Assembly (NCBI RefSeq): GCF_000014685.1
Contig: NC_008321.1
Location: 1,550,001 to 1,614,000, forward strand
DNA: 64,000 nucleotides
Source: Shewanella sp. MR-4
GTDB taxonomy: Bacteria; Pseudomonadota; Gammaproteobacteria; Enterobacterales; Shewanellaceae
Direction of reading: 5' to 3'
Positions 1 through 8,665 of this stretch are shown piece after piece (within the stretch, counting starts at the first letter, position 1; every line of letters starts with the position of its first letter). Under the pieces are notes generated by a model that was not told where the DNA came from, did no database searches, and saw nothing but the letters and a program-made list of their open reading frames with translations. Made by a program: the position numbers and the translations under genes.

Positions 1-1173
1 ATGCACAGGCAAGAGGCGTTGATATTAACCCGGCAGGATTATCCACATTATTTCAGTCTATTAGATAATGAGCGCGCTATTGTCGCGAATCATGCGCAAA
101 CTGATGGGGCGACCCATGAGTTTGTTAGTGCCTACTTAGTCCCTAATCGTATTAGTTCTCTGTTAGATAGTCCCATACGTCATCGCGGAAAAATGGTCGG
201 CATTATCTGCTCCGAGCATCAAGGTGTGGCTCGAGAATGGACGCGAGATGAAAGGGCCTTTGCTTCAGCGCTGGCCGATTTATTCGGCAGAGCCATGAGC
301 GCAAAAGAGATTTTGGATTATCAGCATCAACTAAAAGCTATTAATGCGGATTTGGAAGTTCAGGTTGAACAGCGAACGCAAGAACTTGAAACCGCATTAT
401 CGGATTTGCGCTCAATACAACACCATCTAGTTGAAAACGAAAAAATGGCGGCCTTAGGGAGTTTGGTCGCAGGGGTTGCTCACGAGGTCAATACGCCTCT
501 CGGGATTGCCGTGACATCCGTGACCCATTGTTTAGATGAAGTGGCATTATTGAAAACGGCTTTCGAGCAAAATGATCTCGATGAGGATAGATTTTTATCC
601 TTTATCAATACCATGCAGGATGGTTTAGGGTTGATTGAGCGCAATCTTTCGCGAGCAGCTGAGTTAGTCCATAACTTTAAGCGCACCGCCGCAGACCAAT
701 CGGTGCTAGAACGTGAGCGGTTTAATTTAAAGACCTACATTTTTCAAATTTTCAGCTCATTAAGGCCGTTAATGCGTAAGAAGAATATTGCCTTAAATGT
801 GGAGCTTGATGACGACATCTTTATCGAATCTTACCCTGGTGCCATCGCACAGATTTTCACTAATTTAGTGGCTAATAGCTTTCGCCATGGATTTCCTGAG
901 AGTTTTACGGGGGATAAAATCATCACTATTCGAGTACAAAAACAAGACTCGAATATTTGTATGCAGTATCAAGATAATGGGGTAGGGATGACCGATGAGG
1001 TTAAACTGAAAGCCTTCGAGCCTTTCTTCACTACCGCACGTAAAGACGGCGGCACAGGTCTTGGCATGTCGATTATTTATAATTTAGTGACGCAAAAACT
1101 TCATGGCACCATTATGCTGACCTCATCTCCATATCAAGGTGTGAAAGTTGAAATACAGATCCCTGAGAAATGA
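1..1173 (+). CDS. Sensor histidine kinase with GAF domain (5' end probably cut by window edge)
   Basis: The reading frame is open from the first base, so the protein probably starts upstream of the window. The visible 390 residues begin inside a GAF-like sensory domain (about 1-100). A coiled-coil linker follows (about 105-145), then a HisKA dimerisation helix with the phospho-acceptor His near residue 161 in the motif AHEVNTPLG. The C-terminal HATPase domain has an N-box (NLVANS), G1 (DNGVGM) and G2 (GGTGLGMS). No receiver domain or transmembrane helix is visible in this part. Family knowledge says it autophosphorylates His and passes the phosphate to a response regulator, which is not in view. 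The signal is unknown. It lies 5' of the rfbA-rfbC pair on the same strand, but with a gap of about 120 bp, so co-transcription is uncertain. Confidence 0.85.
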   Translation: MHRQEALILTRQDYPHYFSLLDNERAIVANHAQTDGATHEFVSAYLVPNRISSLLDSPIRHRGKMVGIICSEHQGVAREWTRDERAFASALADLFGRAMSAKEILDYQHQLKAINADLEVQVEQRTQELETALSDLRSIQHHLVENEKMAALGSLVAGVAHEVNTPLGIAVTSVTHCLDEVALLKTAFEQNDLDEDRFLSFINTMQDGLGLIERNLSRAAELVHNFKRTAADQSVLERERFNLKTYIFQIFSSLRPLMRKKNIALNVELDDDIFIESYPGAIAQIFTNLVANSFRHGFPESFTGDKIITIRVQKQDSNICMQYQDNGVGMTDEVKLKAFEPFFTTARKDGGTGLGMSIIYNLVTQKLHGTIMLTSSPYQGVKVEIQIPEK

Positions 1174-1294
1174 CCTAAGCACATTGTTTAGGCGGTAATA
1201 CGGCCTTGTTTGAGACCTCGCGCCATTCAGCTTTATCGGCATTTATATGTTACAATCATCCCTTCACTTTGACTCACTAATCCTTGATATATCA

Positions 1295-2185
1295 ATGAGA
1301 AAAGGCATTTTATTGGCTGGCGGGACCGGTTCTCGCCTATATCCGATGACACAGGTTGTATGTAAGCAGTTATTGCCTATTTACGATAAACCAATGATTT
1401 ATTATCCACTTGTGACCTTAATGCAGGCTGGCATAAAAGAGATTTTAATTATCTGTACACGCAGTGATTTGCCTCTTTTTCAGGCATTGCTTGGTGATGG
1501 TCACCGTTGGGGCATTCAGCTTGAATATGCGGTACAGCCTTCTCCAAAGGGATTAGCCGAAGCACTTATTATCGGAGAGGCTTTTTTGGCGGGAGAGGCC
1601 TGTGCGTTGATTCTGGGCGATAACTTATTTTATGGGCAGCAACTGAGCACAAACTTGCATAGAGCTTATCTACTCGAAGTGGGGGCGACCGTTTTTGGCT
1701 ACCATGTGGCTAATCCGAATGCCTACGGCGTTGTCGAGTTTGATAAGAGAGGAAGGGCGATTTCAATCGAAGAGAAACCCCGAGTTGCGCGTTCTTCCTA
1801 TGCTATTCCTGGATTGTATTTCTTTGATAACAGGGCTAGTGAATGGGCTAAAAAAGTGATGCCTTCGGCGCGGGGCGAGTTGGAGATCGTTGATCTAATC
1901 AATCAATATCTTCTGTTGGGGGAATTGCAGGTAGAAATAATGGGGCGGGGCACTGCTTGGCTCGATACGGGAACGCCGGATGCGATGGCTGAAGCAACAC
2001 AATTTATTGCTGCTATAGAAAAACGCCAAGGGTTGAAAGTGAACTGTCCTGAAGAGGTTGCTTTTCATTCTGGTTGGATAGATGCTGCGCAGCTTACTGC
2101 TTTAGCACAACCTTTGCTTAAAAGCGGTTATGGTGAGTATCTTTTAGGATTATTAAATAAGCAGGTGTTTAATGAAGTGCATTGA
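1295..2185 (+). CDS. rfbA: Glucose-1-phosphate thymidylyltransferase
   Basis: Makes dTDP-glucose from dTTP and glucose-1-phosphate, the first step of dTDP-L-rhamnose and related dTDP-sugar synthesis, in the cytoplasm. The nucleotide-binding signature GGTGSRLYPMT lies right after the start, and the motifs KQLLPIYDKPMIYYPL, GDNLFYG and EEKP are present. I place the start at the ATG at 1295, which gives 296 residues, the usual RmlA length. An in-frame ATG at 1247 would add 16 residues not expected in the family; neither start has a strong ribosome site. The stop overlaps the start of rfbC by 14 bases, so the two are translationally linked. The other two rhamnose genes (rfbB, rfbD) are not in this window. 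Confidence 0.95.
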   Translation: MRKGILLAGGTGSRLYPMTQVVCKQLLPIYDKPMIYYPLVTLMQAGIKEILIICTRSDLPLFQALLGDGHRWGIQLEYAVQPSPKGLAEALIIGEAFLAGEACALILGDNLFYGQQLSTNLHRAYLLEVGATVFGYHVANPNAYGVVEFDKRGRAISIEEKPRVARSSYAIPGLYFFDNRASEWAKKVMPSARGELEIVDLINQYLLLGELQVEIMGRGTAWLDTGTPDAMAEATQFIAAIEKRQGLKVNCPEEVAFHSGWIDAAQLTALAQPLLKSGYGEYLLGLLNKQVFNEVH

Positions 2186-2714
2186 AACCGAGCTTGCAGA
2201 AGTATTGGTGTTCGAACCGCAAGTATTTGGTGATGAACGCGGTTTTTTTATGGAAACATTTCGGCAGTCGTATTTCACTGAATGTTTTCAAAGTCGAGGA
2301 TTAAAGGCGCCTGAGTTGGTGCAAGATAATTACAGTCGCTCACAACAACACGTATTACGTGGCTTGCACTACCAATGCAAGCATCCGCAGGGCAAATTAG
2401 TCCGTGTTTGTGCAGGCAGTATTTTTGATGTCGCTGTGGATATTCGGCCGCAATCAGAAACCTATGGTAAATGGGTAGGGCGTGTGCTTTCTGCTGATAA
2501 CCATTTGCAAATGTGGATCCCGCCTGGCTTTGCCCATGGTTTTTATGTGCTGAGTGAATATGCCGATGTGATTTATCGCTGCACTGATTATTACGCGCCA
2601 GATGATGAATATGTGCTGGCATGGAATAGTGCTGAGTTTGCAATTGACTGGCCGTTACGCAACGAACCACCAATACTTTCGGAGAGGGATGCAAAAGCCG
2701 CCGTGAGTACCTAG
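2172..2714 (+). CDS. rfbC: dTDP-4-dehydrorhamnose 3,5-epimerase
   Basis: Epimerises dTDP-4-keto-6-deoxyglucose at C3 and C5, the third step of dTDP-rhamnose synthesis. The 180 residues are full length for the RmlC cupin family. Visible marks are the N-terminal FGDERGFFMETFRQ segment, NYSRS, the catalytic-His motif LRGLHYQ, KLVRV..G.IFDVAVDIR and the WIPPGFAHGFYVLSE strand. The start overlaps the end of rfbA. It converges with yjbH, whose stop is only 25 bp away on the other strand. Having A and C without B and D next to them suggests that the rest of the pathway is encoded elsewhere or beyond the window. Confidence 0.95.
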   Translation: MKCIETELAEVLVFEPQVFGDERGFFMETFRQSYFTECFQSRGLKAPELVQDNYSRSQQHVLRGLHYQCKHPQGKLVRVCAGSIFDVAVDIRPQSETYGKWVGRVLSADNHLQMWIPPGFAHGFYVLSEYADVIYRCTDYYAPDDEYVLAWNSAEFAIDWPLRNEPPILSERDAKAAVST

Positions 2715-2739
2715 CTTTAGGTACTCACGGCATTATGCA

Positions 2740-5103
2740 TTATTTGACAGACTCACTTGTGATGCTTGCACGTGTGAACCAAGGATCTCTAGCATCCATT
2801 ACATCATATAGACTGTACTTGCGGCCTAATGTTTGACCACCATCGCGTGTCAGCGGCATCCAACTGATTGTCGCACGGCTATGGGTTGATTTAATGGTCA
2901 TCAAGTCAAATGGAATCGACACGTAGAAGCCTTTAGTAAAACTGCCCTCACCATACTCATCTGATGAAAGATTAGTCTTAGTGGCGAAAGCGCCAACAAT
3001 CACACCGCTATCGAATTGTTTGGAGAAATCAACCGTTACTCCTTTATCCTCGGCTAAATACTGGCCTGCACTGATCCTTAATAAGGTATTGGGGAACCAG
3101 TCAGGTTGATAATAGACAGATGCATGACCTGTTATTGTACCCGTTTGCACTCGATAGGGGCGGTTAGTGAGTGAGTCAAATTGATGCTCATCATCAAAGA
3201 AGCCTAGCATGCTGTCTGGATCGCGCTGCTTAACATAATTCACATCGATACCAAAAGCCCATTGACTGTTAAGTGGTCGATAGAGAACCTCTGTGCCCAC
3301 ACCACCATACATCATTTCTAAATAGCCGCCGTAGGCTTGGAAAGAAATGTTGTCGGTTAAATTATCCATCCAAGTCAGTTGCAGGTTATTCACCCGAACT
3401 GGATTATCATGAATATATTGACGAACTAGGGTGCGAACACGTTTTAAGTCAGTGCCATCGGGTGGAACTTCGTATAAAAACTTATCAAAGTTATCGTAGA
3501 GGTTAAGATACAGAGAGCTTGAAAACTCAAAGTTATCGGTAAAGCGGTAACTTGCACTACCTGTCATTCCAATACTAAACATATAAAACCCTTCGGAACC
3601 GCCGAAGGATTGGGACATGGTGGGCGAAACATCAAAGCTAAGCTTATCTAACCAATCTTTATCAGTATTATTGACTAGTTGTCCATGAGGTAAGCTTGGG
3701 ATACTCACTACAGTTGCATCGGTGACTTTGGCATTGAGGTAGCCATAACTTGCGACTTGGGCAAACTTCTGGGCATCAATACGGGTTTCCGTTATAGGTT
3801 GACTATAACGAGTCTCAATTAGTCGATACTCTTTAATAAAGTTGGCATCAGTATTGTTGGCAAGAATGGTGGCAGCTCTTTTATGCGCTTCATTTCTATC
3901 GCGGAATTTTGTCTGTTCACCTACAACGGTAATGCTTTCATTATCAAGGTAAATTTTTGCGTTTGCGTAACCAGCAATAGTTTGTAAATCCTGAGCAACT
4001 TTATTCCAATCCACTTTAGTATCGGGCATGGTTTGATATGAGGTAGATAAGAGGTCGGAGCCTTGCACTTCGTCATCTTTTACTGATAAAGCTTTTATAT
4101 TTTCAATATCTTGTGCGGATTTAGTCATGTCTGCATGTCTAGATGTTTCTGTCGGACTATGCGTTAATGGCGCAGCAGGAAGCGGTTTATATTTTGCGGC
4201 CTCTGGATCACGTTTAATCTGCGACAAGGTATTAAAATTTGTTTGCAGACTAAAACCGAGCGTCCACGTATTACCGCGCTCATAACTTAAATGTAGATCG
4301 CCCCAATCACCAAAGCGATAAAGCATTCCATAGTTAAATTTGCTGTCCTGTGGCATGGCTATATCACCACGAACCACTGGGAAATCTGATTGATAGTCGT
4401 TACCATCGTATTCGACTTTCAAGCGTAAAGGTTCCCAAGGGGTTTGATATTCAACGCCACCAAAGAGTGCCGCGCAGCCTTTAAACCAACGCTGATAATC
4501 AACAGTGCCACCTTTACCCCCATAAGAAGTATCTCTATCACAGTTGTAATTAAGATCTTTTTTATCGGAAGTGAGATTACCGCTATTGCCAATATAGCCC
4601 CAACCTATACCTAGAGTAAAATCGAGTGGACCGACGCGCTTTGTCGCAGCAATAAATTCACCATCAAATAAACCTGTACCACCAAAGTCTCGCACGCCAA
4701 TGGAGGTTTCAGGGAGCCAGTTACTTTCTTCGAGTAGACGAATCTTAAAATCGATCCCTTTATCCGTGTATTTAGTATTACCACTAAAGCTAGGATCGCT
4801 ACTGTAAAGCAGGTCTTGTACTAAGGTGTAGCGAATAGTGGTTTCAAACCAAGGGAAGAGCTGCACTGAAGCGCTAAAATGTTGATAGTCATCGTTGTAA
4901 GTAGTGGCAAAGTTAAATTCACCTTCAGGTGCCATACGTCCTGTTGGCATCTGCATTAGCCCAACACCACCAAAATCTGACTGTGATGGTAACAGTGTGG
5001 GATAGGAAAATTCATCGGCGTTAACATGTAATAAAGGTAGCAGTGCTAAGGACAGCGCTGATAAACGCCCGAACGCATGCAAAGTGGGAGTCGAGTTTTT
5101 CAT
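2740..5103 (-). CDS. yjbH: YjbH-family outer-membrane exopolysaccharide export protein
   Basis: 787 residues with a Sec signal peptide (positively charged start, then the hydrophobic ALSLALLPLLHVNA). It begins with the family hallmark SDFGGVGLMQMPTGRMAPEGEF. Long stretches of alternating aromatic and polar residues through the protein fit an outer-membrane beta-barrel, in line with the YjbH/GfcD family, in which a barrel protein accompanies capsule or exopolysaccharide secretion. It is longer than E. coli YjbH (about 700 residues). It is the last gene of a leftward yjbE-F-G-H operon; its ATG overlaps the final base of the yjbG stop. The polysaccharide exported is unknown. Confidence in the family is high; the role comes from the family. 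Confidence 0.9.
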   Translation of the reverse strand: MKNSTPTLHAFGRLSALSLALLPLLHVNADEFSYPTLLPSQSDFGGVGLMQMPTGRMAPEGEFNFATTYNDDYQHFSASVQLFPWFETTIRYTLVQDLLYSSDPSFSGNTKYTDKGIDFKIRLLEESNWLPETSIGVRDFGGTGLFDGEFIAATKRVGPLDFTLGIGWGYIGNSGNLTSDKKDLNYNCDRDTSYGGKGGTVDYQRWFKGCAALFGGVEYQTPWEPLRLKVEYDGNDYQSDFPVVRGDIAMPQDSKFNYGMLYRFGDWGDLHLSYERGNTWTLGFSLQTNFNTLSQIKRDPEAAKYKPLPAAPLTHSPTETSRHADMTKSAQDIENIKALSVKDDEVQGSDLLSTSYQTMPDTKVDWNKVAQDLQTIAGYANAKIYLDNESITVVGEQTKFRDRNEAHKRAATILANNTDANFIKEYRLIETRYSQPITETRIDAQKFAQVASYGYLNAKVTDATVVSIPSLPHGQLVNNTDKDWLDKLSFDVSPTMSQSFGGSEGFYMFSIGMTGSASYRFTDNFEFSSSLYLNLYDNFDKFLYEVPPDGTDLKRVRTLVRQYIHDNPVRVNNLQLTWMDNLTDNISFQAYGGYLEMMYGGVGTEVLYRPLNSQWAFGIDVNYVKQRDPDSMLGFFDDEHQFDSLTNRPYRVQTGTITGHASVYYQPDWFPNTLLRISAGQYLAEDKGVTVDFSKQFDSGVIVGAFATKTNLSSDEYGEGSFTKGFYVSIPFDLMTIKSTHSRATISWMPLTRDGGQTLGRKYSLYDVMDARDPWFTRASITSESVK

Positions 5104-5888
5104 TACAGAGCCCGATTTTTGAGTAATTCAATAATGTTGTTGTTTAATGTGCTGTAGCCGTCAAAGAGAGCTGAAAACTCAACAAAGAGTACTGCACCAG
5201 GAGCGATATCCTGAGCTTGATGATTCCAATAGGCGATAGGTTGGCGAATAGCGTTACCATCGGGTTGAATTATCCATACAAAGCTATTTTCTGCATTATC
5301 GAGTAAACCTGCTTGCTTCAAGTAATTTTTACTGCTGGCTCGCGATTGCCACTCTTGTTCACTGGTTTGTGCCACGGCACCAACTACAGTGACTGTTGTT
5401 GGGCGTGGTGGCAACACTAATAAAAATTGACCGTCGATAATGGGGTTATAGGCATCGGTAATGCGGATTAAATCGAGATCTAATGGCTGATTAACTCTTT
5501 GTCCGAGTTTAATATTTCGGAGGAACTGTGCAAATTTGGAAAGCTTCGCAATATACTGACTATTGTCAGCTTGCTGTCCCATATTTGCCAATTGCTGCAA
5601 TACATGCTGGCGAGTGGCTTCTAGTTTGGCTGTATTTTGTAGATCTAGCAAAGTTGCGCCTAACCAGTAAATCGATATAGCTTCGTCTCTTGTCGTTTGA
5701 TTATAAAGTGGAAGCTGTGCTAATCCATCCTGTACAGCTTGTCCTACTCGAATCGCAGAGGGATAGGTAATTTGTAGCTGCGGCGAATTAGAGGCTGAGG
5801 TGCTTACAAACAGTTGAGTATTGGCTTTAGCGGCAGGTAAAAACACTGAGCTGATAAGCAGTGCCAACGGGGTGATATAGGATCTCAT
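5103..5888 (-). CDS. yjbG: YjbG/GfcC-family periplasmic polysaccharide protein
   Basis: About 261 residues from the chosen start. The signal peptide (MRSYITPLALLISSVFLPAA.A) is followed by a soluble domain resembling GfcC/YjbG, periplasmic proteins of the group 4 capsule and yjb exopolysaccharide systems. The open frame extends to 5984, but that start would overlap yjbF by 86 bases and put a second hydrophobic stretch before the signal peptide. The ATG at 5888 has GGAG five bases upstream and sits 10 bases after the yjbF stop, so I prefer it. The adjacent ATG at 5891 is the alternative. It is coupled to yjbH by a one-base stop/start overlap. The exact biochemical role of this family is not settled. 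Confidence 0.85.
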   Translation of the reverse strand: MRSYITPLALLISSVFLPAAKANTQLFVSTSASNSPQLQITYPSAIRVGQAVQDGLAQLPLYNQTTRDEAISIYWLGATLLDLQNTAKLEATRQHVLQQLANMGQQADNSQYIAKLSKFAQFLRNIKLGQRVNQPLDLDLIRITDAYNPIIDGQFLLVLPPRPTTVTVVGAVAQTSEQEWQSRASSKNYLKQAGLLDNAENSFVWIIQPDGNAIRQPIAYWNHQAQDIAPGAVLFVEFSALFDGYSTLNNNIIELLKNRAL

Positions 5889-5898
5889 CATGGCTCCA

Positions 5899-6609
5899 CT
5901 AAGTAGCAAAAGGCTTAAGTAAGGTGATATCAACAAATGGCTGATTAGGCGCAATCTTCTGACGACTCTTAAGGACGTTACCATTTTGTGGATCTAGCCA
6001 AAAATCATTTTGGTATTCGATATTGAGGGCTTCCACAGAGACATTTTCACTAAAATGTAGAGCTTGAGTGGACGAACCATTGATTAGAATATTTTCGTCA
6101 GCAATCAATTTAAATTCTGATTTTGCTTCGTAGCCGTAATGATAACCGGGTTGCCAATCTAGTGTGCGAGTCCAGGTTCTGGGTGTATTGCTTAAATGCA
6201 AACCTAGTAGTAAAGGGTCAGGCTCATCACTTTCGACTGCACTTAAATTACCTGTGAGTAGATTGTGGGTTTTGACTAAGCGGCCGTTAACTGTAACTAA
6301 CATACCTTTATCTGCTGATAACCATTTGAGCTCTAGTGCTTCAGGTGCCTTTTTTACTGGCGATAGACTGGTTTTAGGTTCAGCAAAAGCTAAAACCACA
6401 AATGCCTGAGGTGTATCTTCAATTTTTACATAGATACTGGCATAGGGATTTGCTGATACTTGCTCAGTGGAAAGCACAACATCTTCGCTTCCTAAAAAGG
6501 CGAGTTTGGCGGTTTCGTTCAAGGCATTAATTCGTTGGCTGCAGCCCGAGAGCCCTGCAATTATTGCCGAAATGGCAAAAACGGGTAAGATTTTTTTATA
6601 TACACGCAT
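5899..6609 (-). CDS. yjbF: YjbF/GfcB-family lipoprotein
   Basis: 236 residues. A lipoprotein signal peptide ends in the lipobox LSGC (Cys23), so the mature protein should be anchored to a membrane, probably the outer one. The remainder is a beta-rich domain of the YjbF/GfcB family. These lipoproteins are encoded with YjbG and YjbH and are thought to help export exopolysaccharide. It is the second gene of the leftward operon; a terminator-like hairpin separates it from yjbE upstream, so its expression may be lower than that of yjbE. The function rests on family membership and gene order. Confidence 0.87.
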   Translation of the reverse strand: MRVYKKILPVFAISAIIAGLSGCSQRINALNETAKLAFLGSEDVVLSTEQVSANPYASIYVKIEDTPQAFVVLAFAEPKTSLSPVKKAPEALELKWLSADKGMLVTVNGRLVKTHNLLTGNLSAVESDEPDPLLLGLHLSNTPRTWTRTLDWQPGYHYGYEAKSEFKLIADENILINGSSTQALHFSENVSVEALNIEYQNDFWLDPQNGNVLKSRQKIAPNQPFVDITLLKPFAT

Positions 6610-6705
6610 CCGAGTTGCTTATTCTCAATAATGGTAGATGAACAATGTAGATATATGTGGTTGTGATTTCAAGCTTTCACTTTTTTACTTAGAACTTTTA
6701 AATGT

Positions 6706-6738
6706 CATAAAAAAAACAACCGCCAAAAGGCGGCTGTT
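6706..6738 (-). terminator. Intra-operon terminator/attenuator between yjbE and yjbF
   Basis: Read on the minus strand, a ten-pair stem (one A-C mismatch, CCGCC/GGCGG core, AAAA loop) at 6715-6738 is followed at once by seven T residues. It lies between the yjbE stop and the yjbF start in an operon that otherwise reads through, so it should work as a partial terminator that lowers yjbFGH relative to yjbE. Confidence 0.75.
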
Positions 6739-6760
6739 AACAATATGTACTAACTAATAA

Positions 6761-7003
6761 TTAGTTAGATGACACTGATGTAGAGTTGCTTGTAGTGACT
6801 GGGTTGCCTTCAGAACTATTTGCAGCAATTAAACCACCAGCTACAACTGCACCAGCTGCGATACTACCCGCAACGATAGTACCTGTAGCGCCGCCAGTCG
6901 TTGCAGCACCAGTCGTTGTACCACCAGTAGTTGCATCAGCATTAGCTGCAACTGAACCTAACATTGAAATAGCAGCAATAAGTGCTAATGAAGTTTTTTT
7001 CAT
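6761..7003 (-). CDS. yjbE: YjbE-like small secreted Gly/Thr/Ala-rich protein
   Basis: 80 residues. A clear Sec signal peptide (MKKTSLALIAAISMLGSVAANA) is followed by a low-complexity TTGG/TTGA repeat tract, a hydrophobic Gly/Ala-rich segment (about 41-62) and a Ser/Thr/Asn tail. This matches the first gene of E. coli yjbEFGH and gfcA of the group 4 capsule cluster, small Thr-rich proteins of unknown activity. An AAGGGA ribosome site lies upstream of the ATG. A frame reading through the opposite strand has a biased composition only because of the repeats. As first gene of the operon, followed by a hairpin, it is probably the most highly transcribed of the four. Confidence 0.8.
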   Translation of the reverse strand: MKKTSLALIAAISMLGSVAANADATTGGTTTGAATTGGATGTIVAGSIAAGAVVAGGLIAANSSEGNPVTTSNSTSVSSN

Positions 7004-7275
7004 CGTGATTCCCTTTTAGAAAAAATTAACCTAATTTTTAGCTAATCTAGTACAGCATGATAGGCGATTCAACTTAAATGATCAATGTTAAATCTGTTTC
7101 GCTATTCAAACTTTAGACTGATTTGCTGCCGATTCGCCATCAAATAATCCTTAATTTAGAATGAGTTTGCCACATTCACTGGATAACTCTTAGGCGACTC
7201 CTATTTTATACCACGCAGAAGGTGGTGCTTCAAATCGATTTATTTGGCGGTTTATAACAAGCGCTAAGCCATACC

Positions 7276-8400
7276 TCATGCCAAATTAAAAAACGCTTTT
7301 ATCTCGTCCATTTGAGCCATGCCATCTTTATAACCTAATTCGATCAAGGCACTGGTGTAGGACTTTTCGAACAAGAGATAGGACACTATACTCGAGTCTG
7401 ACTGCCTGTCGATACCAATAAAGCCCAGTAAGGTCTTAATTGCCCAAGGCATATCATCATAGAAACGGGCGGCGATTTTACTTAAGTCTTCACTGGGTTT
7501 TATCACTAAGGTCTGTATGGGATGTAATGACAGTTGAGTACGGCTCTCTTCGGGAATAAGCGACAGTGTATGGTTAATCCGCTCTAGGCGCTCAAGATCG
7601 CTATTTAAGGTATCGGAAAAGATAGTATCCAGCAGATGACCCGCAATGGTCGCTGTCTTCGGATGATATTCTAGCTCCATCGGAAAATGCTTATGGGGAC
7701 TATCTAGGTTTATCACTAATAGCTTATTAGCCCCCAAATGAATGGGACTTGAAAGCGGCGCCAGCTGGTGGACTGAGCCGTCACCATAGTAAGCTTGGTT
7801 AAGTTTAATTGACGGAAACACCATGGGAATCGCCGAGCTTGCCAAAAGATGTTCGGTATTTAACATCCGCCGCTCACCGCTGCGCCTGGCGCGAGTCCAG
7901 TTTTCAATATCCCGCGAAGCTTGAAAAAACGTTACCGAGCGTGAGTTGTTATAGCAAGAGGTATCGACACTGAGCGCCGTTAGAGCGCCGTTGCGGATAT
8001 TACGATCGATTCTCTTAAAATCGATGAGTTCATTCAGTAAATGCCGTAAAGGCTCGTTATCGAGCAGGCTGCCAGCGTCGGTATTCACTTTATCATCCTG
8101 CAGGCCTTTGAGTGCCATCTTGGCTAAATGACTTAACACGCCGGGAATAGAGGCGCGATATACCTTTCTGGTTTCAAAATGGCGCCAAACCCACTCGAGT
8201 TTTTTGACGCCTAAGTGGAAGCAGGAGGCATGGGTGGCAATGGAGGTGCCATTAATCGCGCCCGCAGAGGTGCCACAAATGATTTTAAATGGCACACCAT
8301 GGTTGCGCGGATAAAGCTGGACCAGTGCTTTTAACACTCCAACTTGATAGGCGGCCCGAGCGCCACCGCCACCGAGAACTAATGCTGTTGATGTTGGCAA
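7276..8400 (-). CDS. Patatin-like phospholipase family protein
   Basis: 374 residues. The patatin oxyanion motif GGGGAR (residues 10-15) and the nucleophile elbow GTSAG with Ser45 are near the N terminus. The partner Asp appears in GDGSVHQLAP, where the family often has DGG or DGA. It belongs to the bacterial RssA/YchK-type branch, serine-aspartate dyad acyl hydrolases acting on membrane lipids. No signal peptide or transmembrane helix is seen, so it is probably cytoplasmic or peripheral. It is monocistronic, downstream of the proS terminator. The substrate is unknown. Confidence 0.87.
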   Translation of the reverse strand: MPTSTALVLGGGGARAAYQVGVLKALVQLYPRNHGVPFKIICGTSAGAINGTSIATHASCFHLGVKKLEWVWRHFETRKVYRASIPGVLSHLAKMALKGLQDDKVNTDAGSLLDNEPLRHLLNELIDFKRIDRNIRNGALTALSVDTSCYNNSRSVTFFQASRDIENWTRARRSGERRMLNTEHLLASSAIPMVFPSIKLNQAYYGDGSVHQLAPLSSPIHLGANKLLVINLDSPHKHFPMELEYHPKTATIAGHLLDTIFSDTLNSDLERLERINHTLSLIPEESRTQLSLHPIQTLVIKPSEDLSKIAARFYDDMPWAIKTLLGFIGIDRQSDSSIVSYLLFEKSYTSALIELGYKDGMAQMDEIKAFFNLA

Positions 8401-8542
8401 TCTTATGACTCAACGACTTGTTATTATGATTTTATTAAAGCAATGCCTTATCTAAAAAAGCAAGTCTGAGCTGTTATCTCAATGACATTTCTTTAGTTTG
8501 TCTTGAGTGGGCTCGTAGAAGGCAATCTGTTTTTTGGGGCGG

Positions 8543-8581
8543 GAAATAAAAAACGCACTTAAGTCAGACTCAAGTGCGTTT
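8543..8581 (-). terminator. Terminator of proS
   Basis: A perfect 10-bp stem (AAACGCACTT / AAGTGCGTTT) at 8551-8581 is followed on the minus strand by a T-rich run (TTTTTTATTTC). It lies 85 bp past the proS stop. Confidence 0.85.
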
Positions 8582-8665
8582 GCATCTATATCGCGAGAAT
8601 CCTATTTAAGCATCTGCTCAAAAGGGCTGTTCCGGCGCACTAAGTTCGGCGCAGTAAGCCTTCGC

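Noticed and set aside
6786..7019. 77-codon open frame antisense to yjbE, rich in Ala, Pro and Val
   Set aside because: Explained by the complement of the Gly/Thr repeat of yjbE; no ribosome site.
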